Assembly: GCA_030747595.1 (NCBI GenBank)
Contig: JASLKK010000013.1
Span: 1-46,973 of the forward strand
Direction of reading: 5' to 3'
From: Acidimicrobiales bacterium
GTDB lineage: Bacteria; Actinomycetota; Acidimicrobiia; Acidimicrobiales; MedAcidi-G1
DNA length: 46,973 nucleotides
Shown here one piece after another: positions 10,864 through 19,540 of this stretch (position 1 is its first letter; each line of letters starts with the position of its first letter). Made by a program: the position numbers and the translations under genes. The notes under the pieces are model-generated. The model was not told the origin of the DNA. It saw only the letters and a list, made by a program, of their open reading frames with translations, and did no database searches.

Positions 10864-10953
10864 CGAATGATTCCCTTTCGAGACGACGCCGGACCATGTG
10901 GCCGCTGGCGTCTGGATGGGGTTCTGAATGTCTCGCACGGTCGGACCCGCCGA

Positions 10954-10980
10954 TTGGCAGTCTCCCTGTGCGAGTGCCAA
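10954..10980. promoter_or_regulatory. CIRCE operator (HrcA binding site)
   Basis: TTGGCAGTC, nine bases, then GAGTGCCAA: an inverted repeat with 8 of 9 positions paired, matching the CIRCE consensus TTAGCACTC-N9-GAGTGCTAA with A/T to G/C changes. It starts directly after the -10 hexamer of the groES promoter, so bound HrcA would cover the start site. This predicts heat-inducible groESL under HrcA; hrcA itself is not in the window. Confidence 0.85.
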
Positions 10981-11008
10981 CGATAGGGCTGCACTGGCCC
11001 GCGGCCAA
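10980..11008 (-). promoter_or_regulatory. groESL promoter
   Basis: On the minus strand TTGGCC (11008-11003), a 17-base spacer, then TATCGT (10985-10980). The spacing is ideal and the -10 touches the CIRCE element, which supports the call. The -35 is only moderately close to consensus. Confidence 0.65.
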
Positions 11009-11059
11009 CGTGGCAGCCGGCGGTTTTCCCACTATCCGACCAGCGACGGGGCCCGTGAC

Positions 11060-12136
11060 TCAGTCCAGCAGCGGCAGGCTGAGGTTCGGATCGGCCCCCA
11101 CGTCCAGCGGGCTGGGGCCGTCCGAACGTAGACGCCACCAGCCGGCGGCCGCCACCATGGCCGCGTTGTCGGTGCACAGGGCCCGCGACGGAAGGAAGGC
11201 CCGCACCCCGGTATCGGTGCACATGTCCAGGAAACGCTCCCGTAGTCGGGAGTTGGCGGCCACCCCTCCCCCGAGGCACGCCCCCTTGGCCCCGGTGGCC
11301 TCCACGGCCCAGCGGGCCTTGGTGACCAGCGCGTCGACCACGGCCTCCTGAAATGAGGCGGCCACGTCGGCGGTTGCCGCGTCGGGTTCGTTTCGAACGT
11401 GGTTCACCACAGCGGTCTTCAGACCGCTGAACGAGAAGGCATACCGGCGGTCGTCGGACAGGGTGGCTGGATTCTCTTGGACCATGGAGCGGGGGTAGGC
11501 GTACGCCGTTGGGTCACCATCCATGGCCAGGGCATCGATCGCTGGGCCGCCCGGATATCCGAGCCCCAGATAGCGGGCCACCTTGTCGTAGGCCTCTCCG
11601 GCTGCGTCGTCCAACGTGGAACCCAGTAGGCGGTAGCGACCATGGTCCTCCATGAGGACCAGCATCGTGTGGCCGCCGGACACCAGCAGGACGACCAGGG
11701 GCAATTCCAGATCGGGCTCCTCGAGAAACGACGCATACAGGTGGGCCTCGAGGTGGTTGACGGCCACGAACGGCACGCCCCACACCAGCGACAGGGCCTT
11801 GGCGGCGCTCACCCCGGTAAGGAGTGATCCAACGAGGCCAGGGCCGGTGGTGGCGGCCACTGCGTCGATGCCGCCGGCGCTTCCTCCCGGAACCTCGATC
11901 CCGGCGGTGGCTAGCGCCTCGGCCAGGACGGGCACCAACTCGCGCACATGAGCCCGCCCGGCGATCTCCGGGACCACCCCACCGAACACCGCGTGCTGCT
12001 CGACCTGGCTGGACACCACTGACGACCGGACCACGGTGGCCCGCTCAACGACGGCAACCGCTGTCTCGTCGCATGATGTCTCGATTCCCAGAATCGTGTT
12101 TGGCGTGACCGTGTCGCCCAAAGCCGTGTCACCCAT
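11060..12136 (-). CDS. tsaD: tRNA N6-adenosine threonylcarbamoyltransferase TsaD
   Basis: About 358 residues of the Kae1/TsaD family, which transfers the threonylcarbamoyl group to A37 of ANN-decoding tRNAs (t6A). The ASKHA-fold start ILGIETSCDET, the metal-binding pair His128 and His132 in NHLEAHLYA, the SGGHT loop and the GGVAANSRLR segment are all present. ATG 12136 overlaps the rimI stop as TGATG; a TTG at 12139 is an alternative. It ends the tsaE-tsaB-rimI-tsaD run; the downstream 196-base gap carries the groES promoter. Confidence 0.96.
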   Translation of the reverse strand: MGDTALGDTVTPNTILGIETSCDETAVAVVERATVVRSSVVSSQVEQHAVFGGVVPEIAGRAHVRELVPVLAEALATAGIEVPGGSAGGIDAVAATTGPGLVGSLLTGVSAAKALSLVWGVPFVAVNHLEAHLYASFLEEPDLELPLVVLLVSGGHTMLVLMEDHGRYRLLGSTLDDAAGEAYDKVARYLGLGYPGGPAIDALAMDGDPTAYAYPRSMVQENPATLSDDRRYAFSFSGLKTAVVNHVRNEPDAATADVAASFQEAVVDALVTKARWAVEATGAKGACLGGGVAANSRLRERFLDMCTDTGVRAFLPSRALCTDNAAMVAAAGWWRLRSDGPSPLDVGADPNLSLPLLD

Positions 12137-12651
12137 CAACTCTGGTCCTTCTCAAACTGTTCATCGAACGCCGGATCGTCGACATCATGGATCCACATCA
12201 CCAGGGCATCGGTTGTCGCACCATCGGAATCGGTGTAGTAGGCGGGTCGCACTCCAGCCGGGACGAACCCGAACCGGCGGTAGAGCGAGATGGCCGCCGT
12301 ATTGGACGTCCGGACCTCCAGCGTCATGGACGTCAGGCCTCGAGTCCGGGCGTCGCGGCACAGGGCAGCCATCAGGCAGGCTCCGATCCCACGACGCTGG
12401 TGGGCGGGATCCACGGCAATGGACGTGACGTGCCCCTCGTCGGCCACCACCACGAGCACCGCGTGGCCCACCGGGGTGCCGTCAGCCCCCTCGGCCACCA
12501 GGAGGGTCCGGGTCTCGGTATCGGCCAGTTGGTCACGCAGGAAGGTCTCGGACCACGGCGTGGGCTGGACGAGGGCGTCCAATGCCCTGACGGCGTCCAC
12601 ATCACACTCGCCCATGGGTCGCAACACGACCTGCGTGGCGGCCACCGGCAT
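12136..12651 (-). CDS. rimI: ribosomal-protein-alanine N-acetyltransferase RimI
   Basis: 171-residue GNAT acetyltransferase. The acetyl-CoA loop is QRRGIGACLM, preceded by the TSIAVDP strand, and the C-terminal part has TLEVRTSNTAAISLYRRFGF, typical of RimI, which acetylates the N-terminal alanine of S18 in enterobacteria; in many bacteria the target is less certain. ATG 12651 sits in a TGATG overlap with the tsaB stop. The longer frame to 12726 overlaps tsaB and is not family-like. Position between tsaB and tsaD is the standard actinobacterial arrangement. Confidence 0.92.
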   Translation of the reverse strand: MPVAATQVVLRPMGECDVDAVRALDALVQPTPWSETFLRDQLADTETRTLLVAEGADGTPVGHAVLVVVADEGHVTSIAVDPAHQRRGIGACLMAALCRDARTRGLTSMTLEVRTSNTAAISLYRRFGFVPAGVRPAYYTDSDGATTDALVMWIHDVDDPAFDEQFEKDQS

Positions 12652-13352
12652 CACGCCCCACCGGCCCGGGTCGCCCAGTTGATCTGGGCGTCGGGCTGAC
12701 GTAGATACACCGGCTCGAGTTCCCACGGCTGAACGAACTCCTCGCGCATGGCGCGGGCGTGGGCCAACTGCACGAGCGACCGAGCACTCGGGTTGGCCAG
12801 GCCCTGCTCGGCCATCTCGATGCCCCTCAGGCCAGCGAACTCTTCGGCGTGGCGTAGTGCCCCGTCGCCCAGCAACAGGGTCGGCTCGTCGAGGGCCTCC
12901 AACTCGGCCGACAACTCGGCGGGCGTGCAGACGTTGGCGTCGCGGACCCGCTGGATACCGCCCGGTACCTTGCGGAACAACGCCGTGAACAGCTCACCCC
13001 GACGGGCGTCGAGCGCCGGGACGATCAGGCGGGTCGTCCAGCGGGCTGGGAAGGCCATCAGGTCGAGGCTGGGCACCGGGATCATGGGCACGCCGAGACC
13101 CTGGGCGAGAGCGACCGCGGTGGCGATCCCGACCCGCAGGCCAGTGAACAGGCCGGGACCGACGTCGACGGCCACCGCGCCCACCTCCGACAGTTCGATG
13201 CCGGCCTGGCGGCGGACGAAGTCGATCTGAGGGGCCAACGCCTCAGCGTGACGGCGCCCCCGGCCGGCCTGGGCCGAAGCCAGCACACCCTCGTGGCCGC
13301 CCACCGCACAGCCCACCTGAGCACCCGCACTTTCGATGCCCAGAATCAACAT
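12651..13352 (-). CDS. tsaB: tRNA threonylcarbamoyladenosine biosynthesis protein TsaB
   Basis: 233-residue ASKHA-fold paralogue of TsaD that scaffolds the TsaB-TsaD-TsaE complex. LILGIESAGAQVGCAV at the N-terminus and DVGPGLFTGLRVGIATA around residue 65 are diagnostic; the family lacks the TsaD metal histidines, as here. ATG 13352 overlaps the end of tsaE by 7 bases; earlier in-frame sequence to 13529 lies inside tsaE. Stop is shared with the rimI start (TGATG). Confidence 0.94.
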   Translation of the reverse strand: MLILGIESAGAQVGCAVGGHEGVLASAQAGRGRRHAEALAPQIDFVRRQAGIELSEVGAVAVDVGPGLFTGLRVGIATAVALAQGLGVPMIPVPSLDLMAFPARWTTRLIVPALDARRGELFTALFRKVPGGIQRVRDANVCTPAELSAELEALDEPTLLLGDGALRHAEEFAGLRGIEMAEQGLANPSARSLVQLAHARAMREEFVQPWELEPVYLRQPDAQINWATRAGGA

Positions 13353-13864
13353 GTGATTCCCCCGTCTCCACCGACGGGCGTCTCGAGGGTCAATAGGGCC
13401 ACCTCGCGGTCGGACCAGTCGGCCCCCACGGTCCGGAGCTCCAGCACCCGGTCGTCGGAGCCGTCGCCGAGGGTGAGACGGACCTCGAGGTAGCCGCCGG
13501 GCAAGGCACCGGAGATGACGTCCCCCCACTCGATGAGAGTGACTGACCGATCATCGACCAGCTCGTAGAGACCGAGGTCACGAACCTCGTCGATGTGGGT
13601 GAGTCGGTACACGTCGAGGTGGTGAACGGTCAACTCGTCGCCCGTGTAGCGGTTGGCCAGGGTGAAAGTGGGCGAGGTGATGGGTGTGGTCACCCCGAGG
13701 GCCCGACCGAACCCCTGGGTGAACGCCGTCTTGCCGGCCCCCAGGTCACCACACAGCACCAGCAGGTCTCCAGCACGCGACAGCCCAGCTAGTGCGGCGG
13801 CCACGGCCTGAGTGCCTTCGGCCGAGGTGGTGGACACCGTCAGGAGGGGCAGGTCCGTCGTCAT
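13346..13864 (-). CDS. tsaE: tRNA threonylcarbamoyladenosine biosynthesis ATPase TsaE
   Basis: 172-residue P-loop ATPase that drives the t6A complex. Walker A is GDLGAGKT (39-46); SPTFTLANRY, the HHLDVYRL strand and the LIEWGD segment are family marks. Slightly longer than the usual 150 residues because of a C-terminal tail after residue 150. Starts 13 bases after the uracil-DNA glycosylase stop and overlaps tsaB at its end. Confidence 0.94.
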   Translation of the reverse strand: MTTDLPLLTVSTTSAEGTQAVAAALAGLSRAGDLLVLCGDLGAGKTAFTQGFGRALGVTTPITSPTFTLANRYTGDELTVHHLDVYRLTHIDEVRDLGLYELVDDRSVTLIEWGDVISGALPGGYLEVRLTLGDGSDDRVLELRTVGADWSDREVALLTLETPVGGDGGITC

Positions 13865-13877
13865 CTCGGACGCCCGT

Positions 13878-14453
13878 TCATGAGGCCATCATCAGGTTGC
13901 GGGCCCGTCCGAAGTCGGACCGCATGTCGGCCAGCACGCCGGCCCCACCACGGAGAGCGGCCGCCGGGTGGAAGGTTGGCACGAGGTGACGGGGCGGATT
14001 CCCGTAGCGGTAGTCGGCGCCCCGTAGCTTCGTGATGCCGGTGGCGGTGGCTAGAAGGAGCCTGGAGGCGAAGTTGCCCAGCGTGACAATGACCGCCGGA
14101 TCCACAAGTTCCAGCTGTTGGGCCAGCCAAGGCCGACAGGCGGCGATCTCGTCGGGGCGAGGGTCACGGTTGTCGGGCGGGCGGCACTTCACGACGTTGG
14201 CGATGTAGACATCGGACCGTTTGACGCTCAGTTCCTCGGCCAGTAGCCGATCCAGGAGCTGGCCGGAGCGACCCACGAAGGGCACGCCCTGCTCGTCCTC
14301 GCGGGCGCCGGGTGCTTCACCGACGAACATCACGTCGGCGTTGGGGGCACCGGTACCGAAGACGACCTGCGTACGACCCTTGGCCAACCCACAGGCCGTG
14401 CAGGAAGCAGCCTCGTCGGCCAGAAGAGCCAATGACTCGGGGGTGGTCGTCAC
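13878..14453 (-). CDS. type 4 uracil-DNA glycosylase (Fe-S)
   Basis: 191-residue family 4 UDG that removes uracil from DNA. The four cluster ligands are visible: Cys18 and Cys21 (CTAC), Cys90 and Cys106, spaced as in UdgA enzymes that hold one 4Fe-4S cluster. The active-site motif GEAPG is at 45-49 and the second motif is FHPAA near residue 162. The ATG at 14453 gives a normal-length N-terminus. It is wedged between the P1-type peptidase gene and the t6A cluster and may be read through into tsaE, but no functional tie to t6A is known. Confidence 0.92.
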   Translation of the reverse strand: MTTTPESLALLADEAASCTACGLAKGRTQVVFGTGAPNADVMFVGEAPGAREDEQGVPFVGRSGQLLDRLLAEELSVKRSDVYIANVVKCRPPDNRDPRPDEIAACRPWLAQQLELVDPAVIVTLGNFASRLLLATATGITKLRGADYRYGNPPRHLVPTFHPAAALRGGAGVLADMRSDFGRARNLMMAS

Positions 14454-14494
14454 CCGGGCAGATTATCGACCCGATCCCCTCAGAACGGGGCCCG

Positions 14495-15400
14495 TCAGCA
14501 GGCCCGTACCACGGCCCGCTCGACGGCAGCCACGGCCAGCACCCTCAGCACGTCGATGTCGGCAGCCTCTGCCGCCTCGGCGCGGCCGGTAGCCGCGGCG
14601 ACGAAGGCATCTCCATCAGATCTCATGTGGGGCGGGAATACGGCCCGGGCCAGACCGTCATGGGCCGACTGGGCCATGAGCAGGCACTCCCCCTTAGTAA
14701 GGGCGGCGTCGGTGACTACCGCCCCGATGGTGGTGTTGCCCCGCCGACCCGGCAGATCCGAGGCGTCTCCGGCATCTCCAGCAACCGGCCAACCGCCGAA
14801 CACCCCGTCGGCCACCGCGGCCGACGTGGCCGGATGACCGACGTCGCCCGCCGCGTTGACGGCCACCACGGCGGCCACCGTGACCCCGCCGTGGGCGACT
14901 ACGGCTACCCCCACTCCACCAGGACGGGCATGGGTCCGGCCCCGCCACTTACCGACCGTGGCGCCGGTGCCGGCCCCGACCGGCCCGGTGGCCACCGCCA
15001 TCTCGGCGGTTGCCATGGCCGTTTCAGCAGCGACTCGACCATCAGCGGCCGTGGGACGGACCGAACCGTCCCCCTCCAGAAGGTCGTAGAGCGCCAGGCC
15101 GACCACTATGGGCACCGGACCGCCTTCGGTGGCGTAACCGATTCCGGCACCAGCAAGATGCGAAACCACCCCATCAGCGGCCGCCAGGCCGAAGGCCGAA
15201 CCACCAGACAGCACAAGGGCGTCTAAGCGCTCCACCGAGCGCTCAGGAGCCAGCAGGTCGAACTCACGTGTCGCGGGGGCACCGCCGCGGACCTCGCCGG
15301 AGGCCACCGTCCCTTCGGGGAACAGCAGGACCGTACAGCCGGTGCGTGCCTCACTATCGGTGTAGTTGCCGACCCGCAGGCCATCGATGGGAATCCTCAC
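14495..15400 (-). CDS. P1 family (DmpA/S58-like) self-processing peptidase
   Basis: 301-residue member of the P1/DmpA fold, N-terminal-nucleophile aminopeptidases that cut themselves into two chains. [15 protein letters not shown] at the start, [15 protein letters not shown] near residue 65, [11 protein letters not shown] near 145 and [16 protein letters not shown] near 230 match the family; one Thr in NTTIG is the probable new N-terminal nucleophile after processing. Many actinobacterial homologues have unknown substrates. ATG 15400 gives a typical start. It lies 11 bases after the glycosyltransferase gene and likely belongs to the same transcript. Confidence 0.85.
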   Translation of the reverse strand: MRIPIDGLRVGNYTDSEARTGCTVLLFPEGTVASGEVRGGAPATREFDLLAPERSVERLDALVLSGGSAFGLAAADGVVSHLAGAGIGYATEGGPVPIVVGLALYDLLEGDGSVRPTAADGRVAAETAMATAEMAVATGPVGAGTGATVGKWRGRTHARPGGVGVAVVAHGGVTVAAVVAVNAAGDVGHPATSAAVADGVFGGWPVAGDAGDASDLPGRRGNTTIGAVVTDAALTKGECLLMAQSAHDGLARAVFPPHMRSDGDAFVAAATGRAEAAEAADIDVLRVLAVAAVERAVVRAC

Positions 15401-15411
15401 GTCAGCCGACG

Positions 15412-16581
15412 CTAGTCCCAGCCCCCGGTGGTCCCGCTCGTGATGTCACGGTCGGTGCCGGTGGCAAGTGTCTCCAGGCGATCGTCGTAGTCGGTAACCA
15501 CGGTGCGCCAGTCAAACCGTCGAATGGCCTCGTCTAGGCCGACCATCCGGGCGCGCCAGCCATCGAGGTCGACCAGTACGTCACGCAGACGGGTCCGCAG
15601 GCCACCTTCCGGATAGAGGGCGTCCTCGGACCACGATCCCACCAGCTCCGGGTAGCTCTGCCCGGTCGGGAGGACCGGCACGCAGCCGGCGGCCATGGCT
15701 TCCACCACGGCGATCCCGAAGAACTCGTGGTGCGCCGCGCTGACCACCACATCTGACCGGTCCAACAGGTCGACGTAGGCGGCCCGGTCCTGGAACCCCC
15801 AGGCCACCACCCGATCGCCAAGGTGGTCCCGAGCCTCGACGAACTCCCTCGGATCGACCCGTTCATTCTCGCCTACCAGAGCCACCCTAAAGGCCACGCC
15901 CTCGTCGGCCAGGTGGCGTAGCGCATTCAGCACAGCCTTCGGGTTCTTGTCGTGATCCCAGCGTTGGTTCCAGAGCACCAGCGGGCCCGTCGAATTGGCG
16001 GAAACGATCTCTTCAGAAACCGTCCCTTCAGGAATGGGCACGTCGGCCAAGTCGACGCCCACGGGCACCACGTGGCACCGGTCGGCCACCTCGCTCAGGA
16101 ATCCGACATGGGAATGGTCGGGGGCCCGCTTCAGGAGGTCGGGCAGGGCGGCCAACAGTCCATCGCGCTGGAACGCCGAGTTGCACCACACCTGGTCGGC
16201 GCCGGCCATCCCCATCCAGTTGACCAACGGCATCTCGTCGGACGCCGACCCCTTCTGGTTGGGACTCACCGGGTACATCAACTGGTTCTCGTGCAGGTAG
16301 AGCACCACCGGCGGATCACCTAGGAAGCGTCGGGTGAGGCCCAGCCAGCCCGCTAGGTCGACCATGCCGGAGACCAGCACCACTTCGGGCGGGCCGTGCT
16401 CGGCCACCGCCCGGCGGGCCGCCTCGGCCAGAGTGAGTGCCCCGCCTCGCATCCGCCAACGCCACGCGGCGGCCGGGTGCGAGACGACGACCATTTCGTG
16501 GCGGCTGTAGGCGACCAAACCATCGGCCCACGCTCCGTGGGAGCCCCCGTAAAACGGTTCGACGAGCAAGACTCGGGCCAT
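15412..16581 (-). CDS. DUF3524 glycosyltransferase, tRNA-queuosine mannosyltransferase-like
   Basis: 389-residue GT-B glycosyltransferase. The N-terminal half is DUF3524: LLVEPFYGGSHGAWADG at residues 5-21, WRWRMRGGAL near 42 and LYLHENQLMYPVSPNQ near 115 closely follow animal GTDC1, the tRNA-queuosine mannosyltransferase. The C-terminal half is a GT4-type donor domain with LWNQRWDHDKNP near 210 and HEFFGIAVVEAMAAGCVPVLP near 300. ATG 16581 is 9 bases after the alr stop; the longer frame overlaps alr. Mannosylation of queuosine in tRNA-Asp is inferred from the family and would need queuosine in the organism. Confidence 0.82.
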   Translation of the reverse strand: MARVLLVEPFYGGSHGAWADGLVAYSRHEMVVVSHPAAAWRWRMRGGALTLAEAARRAVAEHGPPEVVLVSGMVDLAGWLGLTRRFLGDPPVVLYLHENQLMYPVSPNQKGSASDEMPLVNWMGMAGADQVWCNSAFQRDGLLAALPDLLKRAPDHSHVGFLSEVADRCHVVPVGVDLADVPIPEGTVSEEIVSANSTGPLVLWNQRWDHDKNPKAVLNALRHLADEGVAFRVALVGENERVDPREFVEARDHLGDRVVAWGFQDRAAYVDLLDRSDVVVSAAHHEFFGIAVVEAMAAGCVPVLPTGQSYPELVGSWSEDALYPEGGLRTRLRDVLVDLDGWRARMVGLDEAIRRFDWRTVVTDYDDRLETLATGTDRDITSGTTGGWD

Positions 16582-16589
16582 TTTCGGAC

Positions 16590-17708
16590 CTAGGGGTAAC
16601 GTCGGGGCGGGCGTTGACTGAGCGAACAGAGGACCTCCCACGGGATGATCCCGATCGTGTCGGCGACCTCACCGGCCCCGATCTCCTCGTCGCCCTGGCT
16701 GCCCAAAAGGACCACCTCGTCGCCGAGGGAGACCGACCCGTCGACTTCGACCATTAGGGCGTCCATCGAGACGACGCCACGTAATGGCCGGCGTCGACCA
16801 CCCACCAACGCCTCGCCACCCAGGCCCCACGCCCGGGCCAGGCCGTCGGCGTAACCCATGGGTACGGTGGCCAGGATGGTCTCGTGGTCGGCCACCCAAC
16901 GGTGGCCGTACCCCACTCCCTCGCCTGACGGCACGACATGCAGGTGAGTGACCTCACTGCGGATGGACATGGCCTGACGAAGACCAAGCGCCCGGCAGGG
17001 CTCAGCCACGTCCGGGCCGGGCGATACGCCGTACATTCCGATGCCGACCCGGACCAACGAACGGTGGGTGTCGGGACGGGTGACCGAAGCAGCCGTGTTG
17101 GCCAGGTGGACGACCGGCGGTTCGATACCTACGGCGGCCAGGGTGGCCAGCACGGCGTTGAAGCGGTCAACCTGCACCCCGGTGAACGGATCCTCAGGCA
17201 CATCGGCCGTTGAACAGTGCGAGAACACTCCCTCAAGGATTAGGCCGGTGTCACTGATGTGGCGCGCCGTGGCTAGTGCCTCCTCGGGCCGCACCCCGAC
17301 CCGGTGCATTCCGGTATCGACCTTCAGATGGACGGCCGACGGGCCTACCCCGGCCCGGGTCGAGTGGACCGCGGCGGCATAGGCGTCGATCCCGACCGGC
17401 GTGTAGAGGGTGGGGCGCACCCCACCGAGGGCCACCACCTCGGCCATCTCATCGGGCCTTGGTTCGGACAGGACCAAGATGGGAGCGGTCAGCCCGGCCG
17501 CCCGGAGATCGGCGGCCTCCTCGACCAGGGCCACGGCCAACCAGGTGGCTCCGGCCCGTACCGCCGCGTCAGCCACCGCCGGGGCACCGTGGCCGTACCC
17601 GTCAGCCTTGACAACCGCGCAGACGGCGGCGTCACCCACCAGGGCGTCAAAGGCGGCCACGTTGTGGCCCACGGCGTCCAAGTCGACCGACACCCAGGTG
17701 GGACGCAT
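16590..17708 (-). CDS. alr: alanine racemase
   Basis: 372-residue PLP enzyme that makes D-alanine for peptidoglycan. The PLP lysine is Lys34 in VVKADGYGHG; HLKVDTGMHRVG near residue 127, the GIGMYG segment and the catalytic tyrosine region PMGYADGLAR are all standard. ATG 17708 overlaps the nnr stop as TGATG. The neighbourhood with nnr, acpS and t6A genes is the common actinobacterial one. Confidence 0.96.
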   Translation of the reverse strand: MRPTWVSVDLDAVGHNVAAFDALVGDAAVCAVVKADGYGHGAPAVADAAVRAGATWLAVALVEEAADLRAAGLTAPILVLSEPRPDEMAEVVALGGVRPTLYTPVGIDAYAAAVHSTRAGVGPSAVHLKVDTGMHRVGVRPEEALATARHISDTGLILEGVFSHCSTADVPEDPFTGVQVDRFNAVLATLAAVGIEPPVVHLANTAASVTRPDTHRSLVRVGIGMYGVSPGPDVAEPCRALGLRQAMSIRSEVTHLHVVPSGEGVGYGHRWVADHETILATVPMGYADGLARAWGLGGEALVGGRRRPLRGVVSMDALMVEVDGSVSLGDEVVLLGSQGDEEIGAGEVADTIGIIPWEVLCSLSQRPPRRYP

Positions 17709-19141
17709 CAGCTTGCGCCTCCCGAGGCATCGACGGAAAGGTTGGTCAGCACGGACACCAGCCTCGCCGCAAGATCGCCCGCCGCCACCCCGGTGGACGA
17801 ACCCGCCATCGGGGGGCCATCAATGCCCGGCCCGGTGACCAGGCGTCCGTGCACATGGGCGGCGGCGGCCGCGGCCTCCAACGGCGCGGCCCCACGGGCA
17901 AGGAAGGCCCCGATGATCCCAGCCAGCACATCACCGGACCCAGCGGTAGCCAGGCGGGCGTCGCCCGCCGCGGCGAACCGAACCTGGCCGTCGGGGGCGG
18001 CGACCACCGTGGTCGGACCCTTCAGGAGCACCACAGCGCCGGTATCGGCAGCTAGGGCACGGGCGGCAGCCATGCGGTCCAAACCAGGCGGCCCACCGGC
18101 CAGACGGGTGAACTCACCGTCGTGCGGGGTCAGGATCAGCGGCCTCCCCGCGGTAGCCACCCGACCGCCGGCCGGGACGGTGAGGGCGGCCAGGCCATCA
18201 CCATCGATGACTAGCGGTGGGCCCGACGAGGCCACCAGCCGTCGCACTGCGTCGGCCACCTCGGGGGCGGTCCCCAATCCCGGGCCGACCACCATCGAGG
18301 CGAACCGGTCCCCGTCCAAGCCCTCGGGGCCATCTAGCCCCAGGTCAGTGGTGACGGGCATCCGTACCACCTCGGCCGGGACACCCAGCTCGTCGGAAAT
18401 ACCCGGGCCATCGTCGCCGGGTACAGACAGACGGACGTAGCCCGCCCCGGCCCGCAGCGCCGCGGTGGCGGCCAGACCAGCGGCCCCCTTCATGCCCGAT
18501 GAGCCAGCGATGACCCAGCAGGCCCGCTGCCACTTGTGGGCGTTGACCGGACGTGGGGGCACCAGGCCAGCGATGTCGCCGTCGGTCAGCAGATAGGACG
18601 TCGCCCCCGACACGTCGAGACCCAGGTCCACCACCTCGATCCGTCCAGCCAGCGCCGGACCGTCACCGAACAACAGGCCCGGCTTGAGGGCCGCAAAGGT
18701 CACGGTCCGACGAGCGCTTAGGGGCCGACCCCGCGCCTCGCCGGTCAGACCGTCGAGGCCCGACGGGAGGTCCACGGCCAGTACCGGAGCGACGACGGCG
18801 GGTGCATCAAAAGGGCGGCCAAGCCCGGTGCCGTAAGCGGCATCCACTACCAGGTCCACCGCGTGATCCCCCGCGGTCGGTAGGTGGTCCGAGGTTGCGG
18901 CAGCATCAACGACCGTCGCCCGCACCCCCCGTCGGGCCAGCAGACCGGCGGCCACCCGGCCATCTGCGCCGTTGGATCCCTTGCCGGCAAGCACGGCCAC
19001 TCGCCGTCCGTATCCTCCACCCAACTCGTCCAGTACGGCACGGGCCACTGCGGCACCGGCCCGTCCGATCAGGACCTCTAGCGGTTCAGTTGCCGCGGCA
19101 TCCACGGTGGCCATCTCATCCGGCGTACACACCGGGATCAC
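17708..19141 (-). CDS. nnr: bifunctional NAD(P)H-hydrate epimerase/dehydratase
   Basis: 477-residue fusion that repairs hydrated NAD(P)H. The N-terminal epimerase domain (about 1-200) has VLAGKGSNGADGRV and VDAAYGTGLG; the C-terminal ADP/ATP-dependent dehydratase domain (about 215-477) has VIAGSSGMKGAAGLA, LILTPHDGEF and GSGDVLAGIIGAFLARG. The start is GTG 19141 (VIPVCTPDEM), 14 bases after the acpS stop. Stop overlaps the alr start. Confidence 0.95.
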   Translation of the reverse strand: MIPVCTPDEMATVDAAATEPLEVLIGRAGAAVARAVLDELGGGYGRRVAVLAGKGSNGADGRVAAGLLARRGVRATVVDAAATSDHLPTAGDHAVDLVVDAAYGTGLGRPFDAPAVVAPVLAVDLPSGLDGLTGEARGRPLSARRTVTFAALKPGLLFGDGPALAGRIEVVDLGLDVSGATSYLLTDGDIAGLVPPRPVNAHKWQRACWVIAGSSGMKGAAGLAATAALRAGAGYVRLSVPGDDGPGISDELGVPAEVVRMPVTTDLGLDGPEGLDGDRFASMVVGPGLGTAPEVADAVRRLVASSGPPLVIDGDGLAALTVPAGGRVATAGRPLILTPHDGEFTRLAGGPPGLDRMAAARALAADTGAVVLLKGPTTVVAAPDGQVRFAAAGDARLATAGSGDVLAGIIGAFLARGAAPLEAAAAAAHVHGRLVTGPGIDGPPMAGSSTGVAAGDLAARLVSVLTNLSVDASGGAS

Positions 19142-19155
19142 GTCGGATCGACTCC

Positions 19156-19521
19156 TCAGAGAGCGACGACGGTCGCCTGGGCCAGAGTGTCAGTGTGGCT
19201 CAGTGTGACCAACCAGCGGCTCACGCCGGCCCGCCGGGCCACCTCGGCTGACTCACCGTGGAGCACCATCGAAGGAGGCCCCAGCCCGTCGCGCACCACC
19301 TCGATGTCGTACATGTCCATCCCGCCGAGACCCAGACCGAGAGCCTTGAGCGTCGCCTCCTTGGCCGCGAACCGCACCGCGTAGCGACTGGCCGGGTCCA
19401 CATGGGCATCGGCATAGGCCCGCTCAGCCGGTCGGAACAGCCGGTCTCGTAGCGACGGCGTGCGATCCAACGAGCCTCGGAACCGGTCGATATCGACTAG
19501 GTCCACTCCGATGCCGATCAT
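19156..19521 (-). CDS. acpS: holo-[acyl-carrier-protein] synthase
   Basis: 121-residue 4'-phosphopantetheinyl transferase that activates ACP. The two magnesium-binding motifs are IGVDLVDIDRF (Asp7) and FAAKEATLKALG near residues 55-66. ATG 19521 gives the normal length; the frame upstream to 19578 overlaps the GlmS-like gene. In the same transcript direction 19 bases after that gene. Confidence 0.95.
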   Translation of the reverse strand: MIGIGVDLVDIDRFRGSLDRTPSLRDRLFRPAERAYADAHVDPASRYAVRFAAKEATLKALGLGLGGMDMYDIEVVRDGLGPPSMVLHGESAEVARRAGVSRWLVTLSHTDTLAQATVVAL

Positions 19522-19540
19522 GGTCGGTAGAGCGCCGGAC

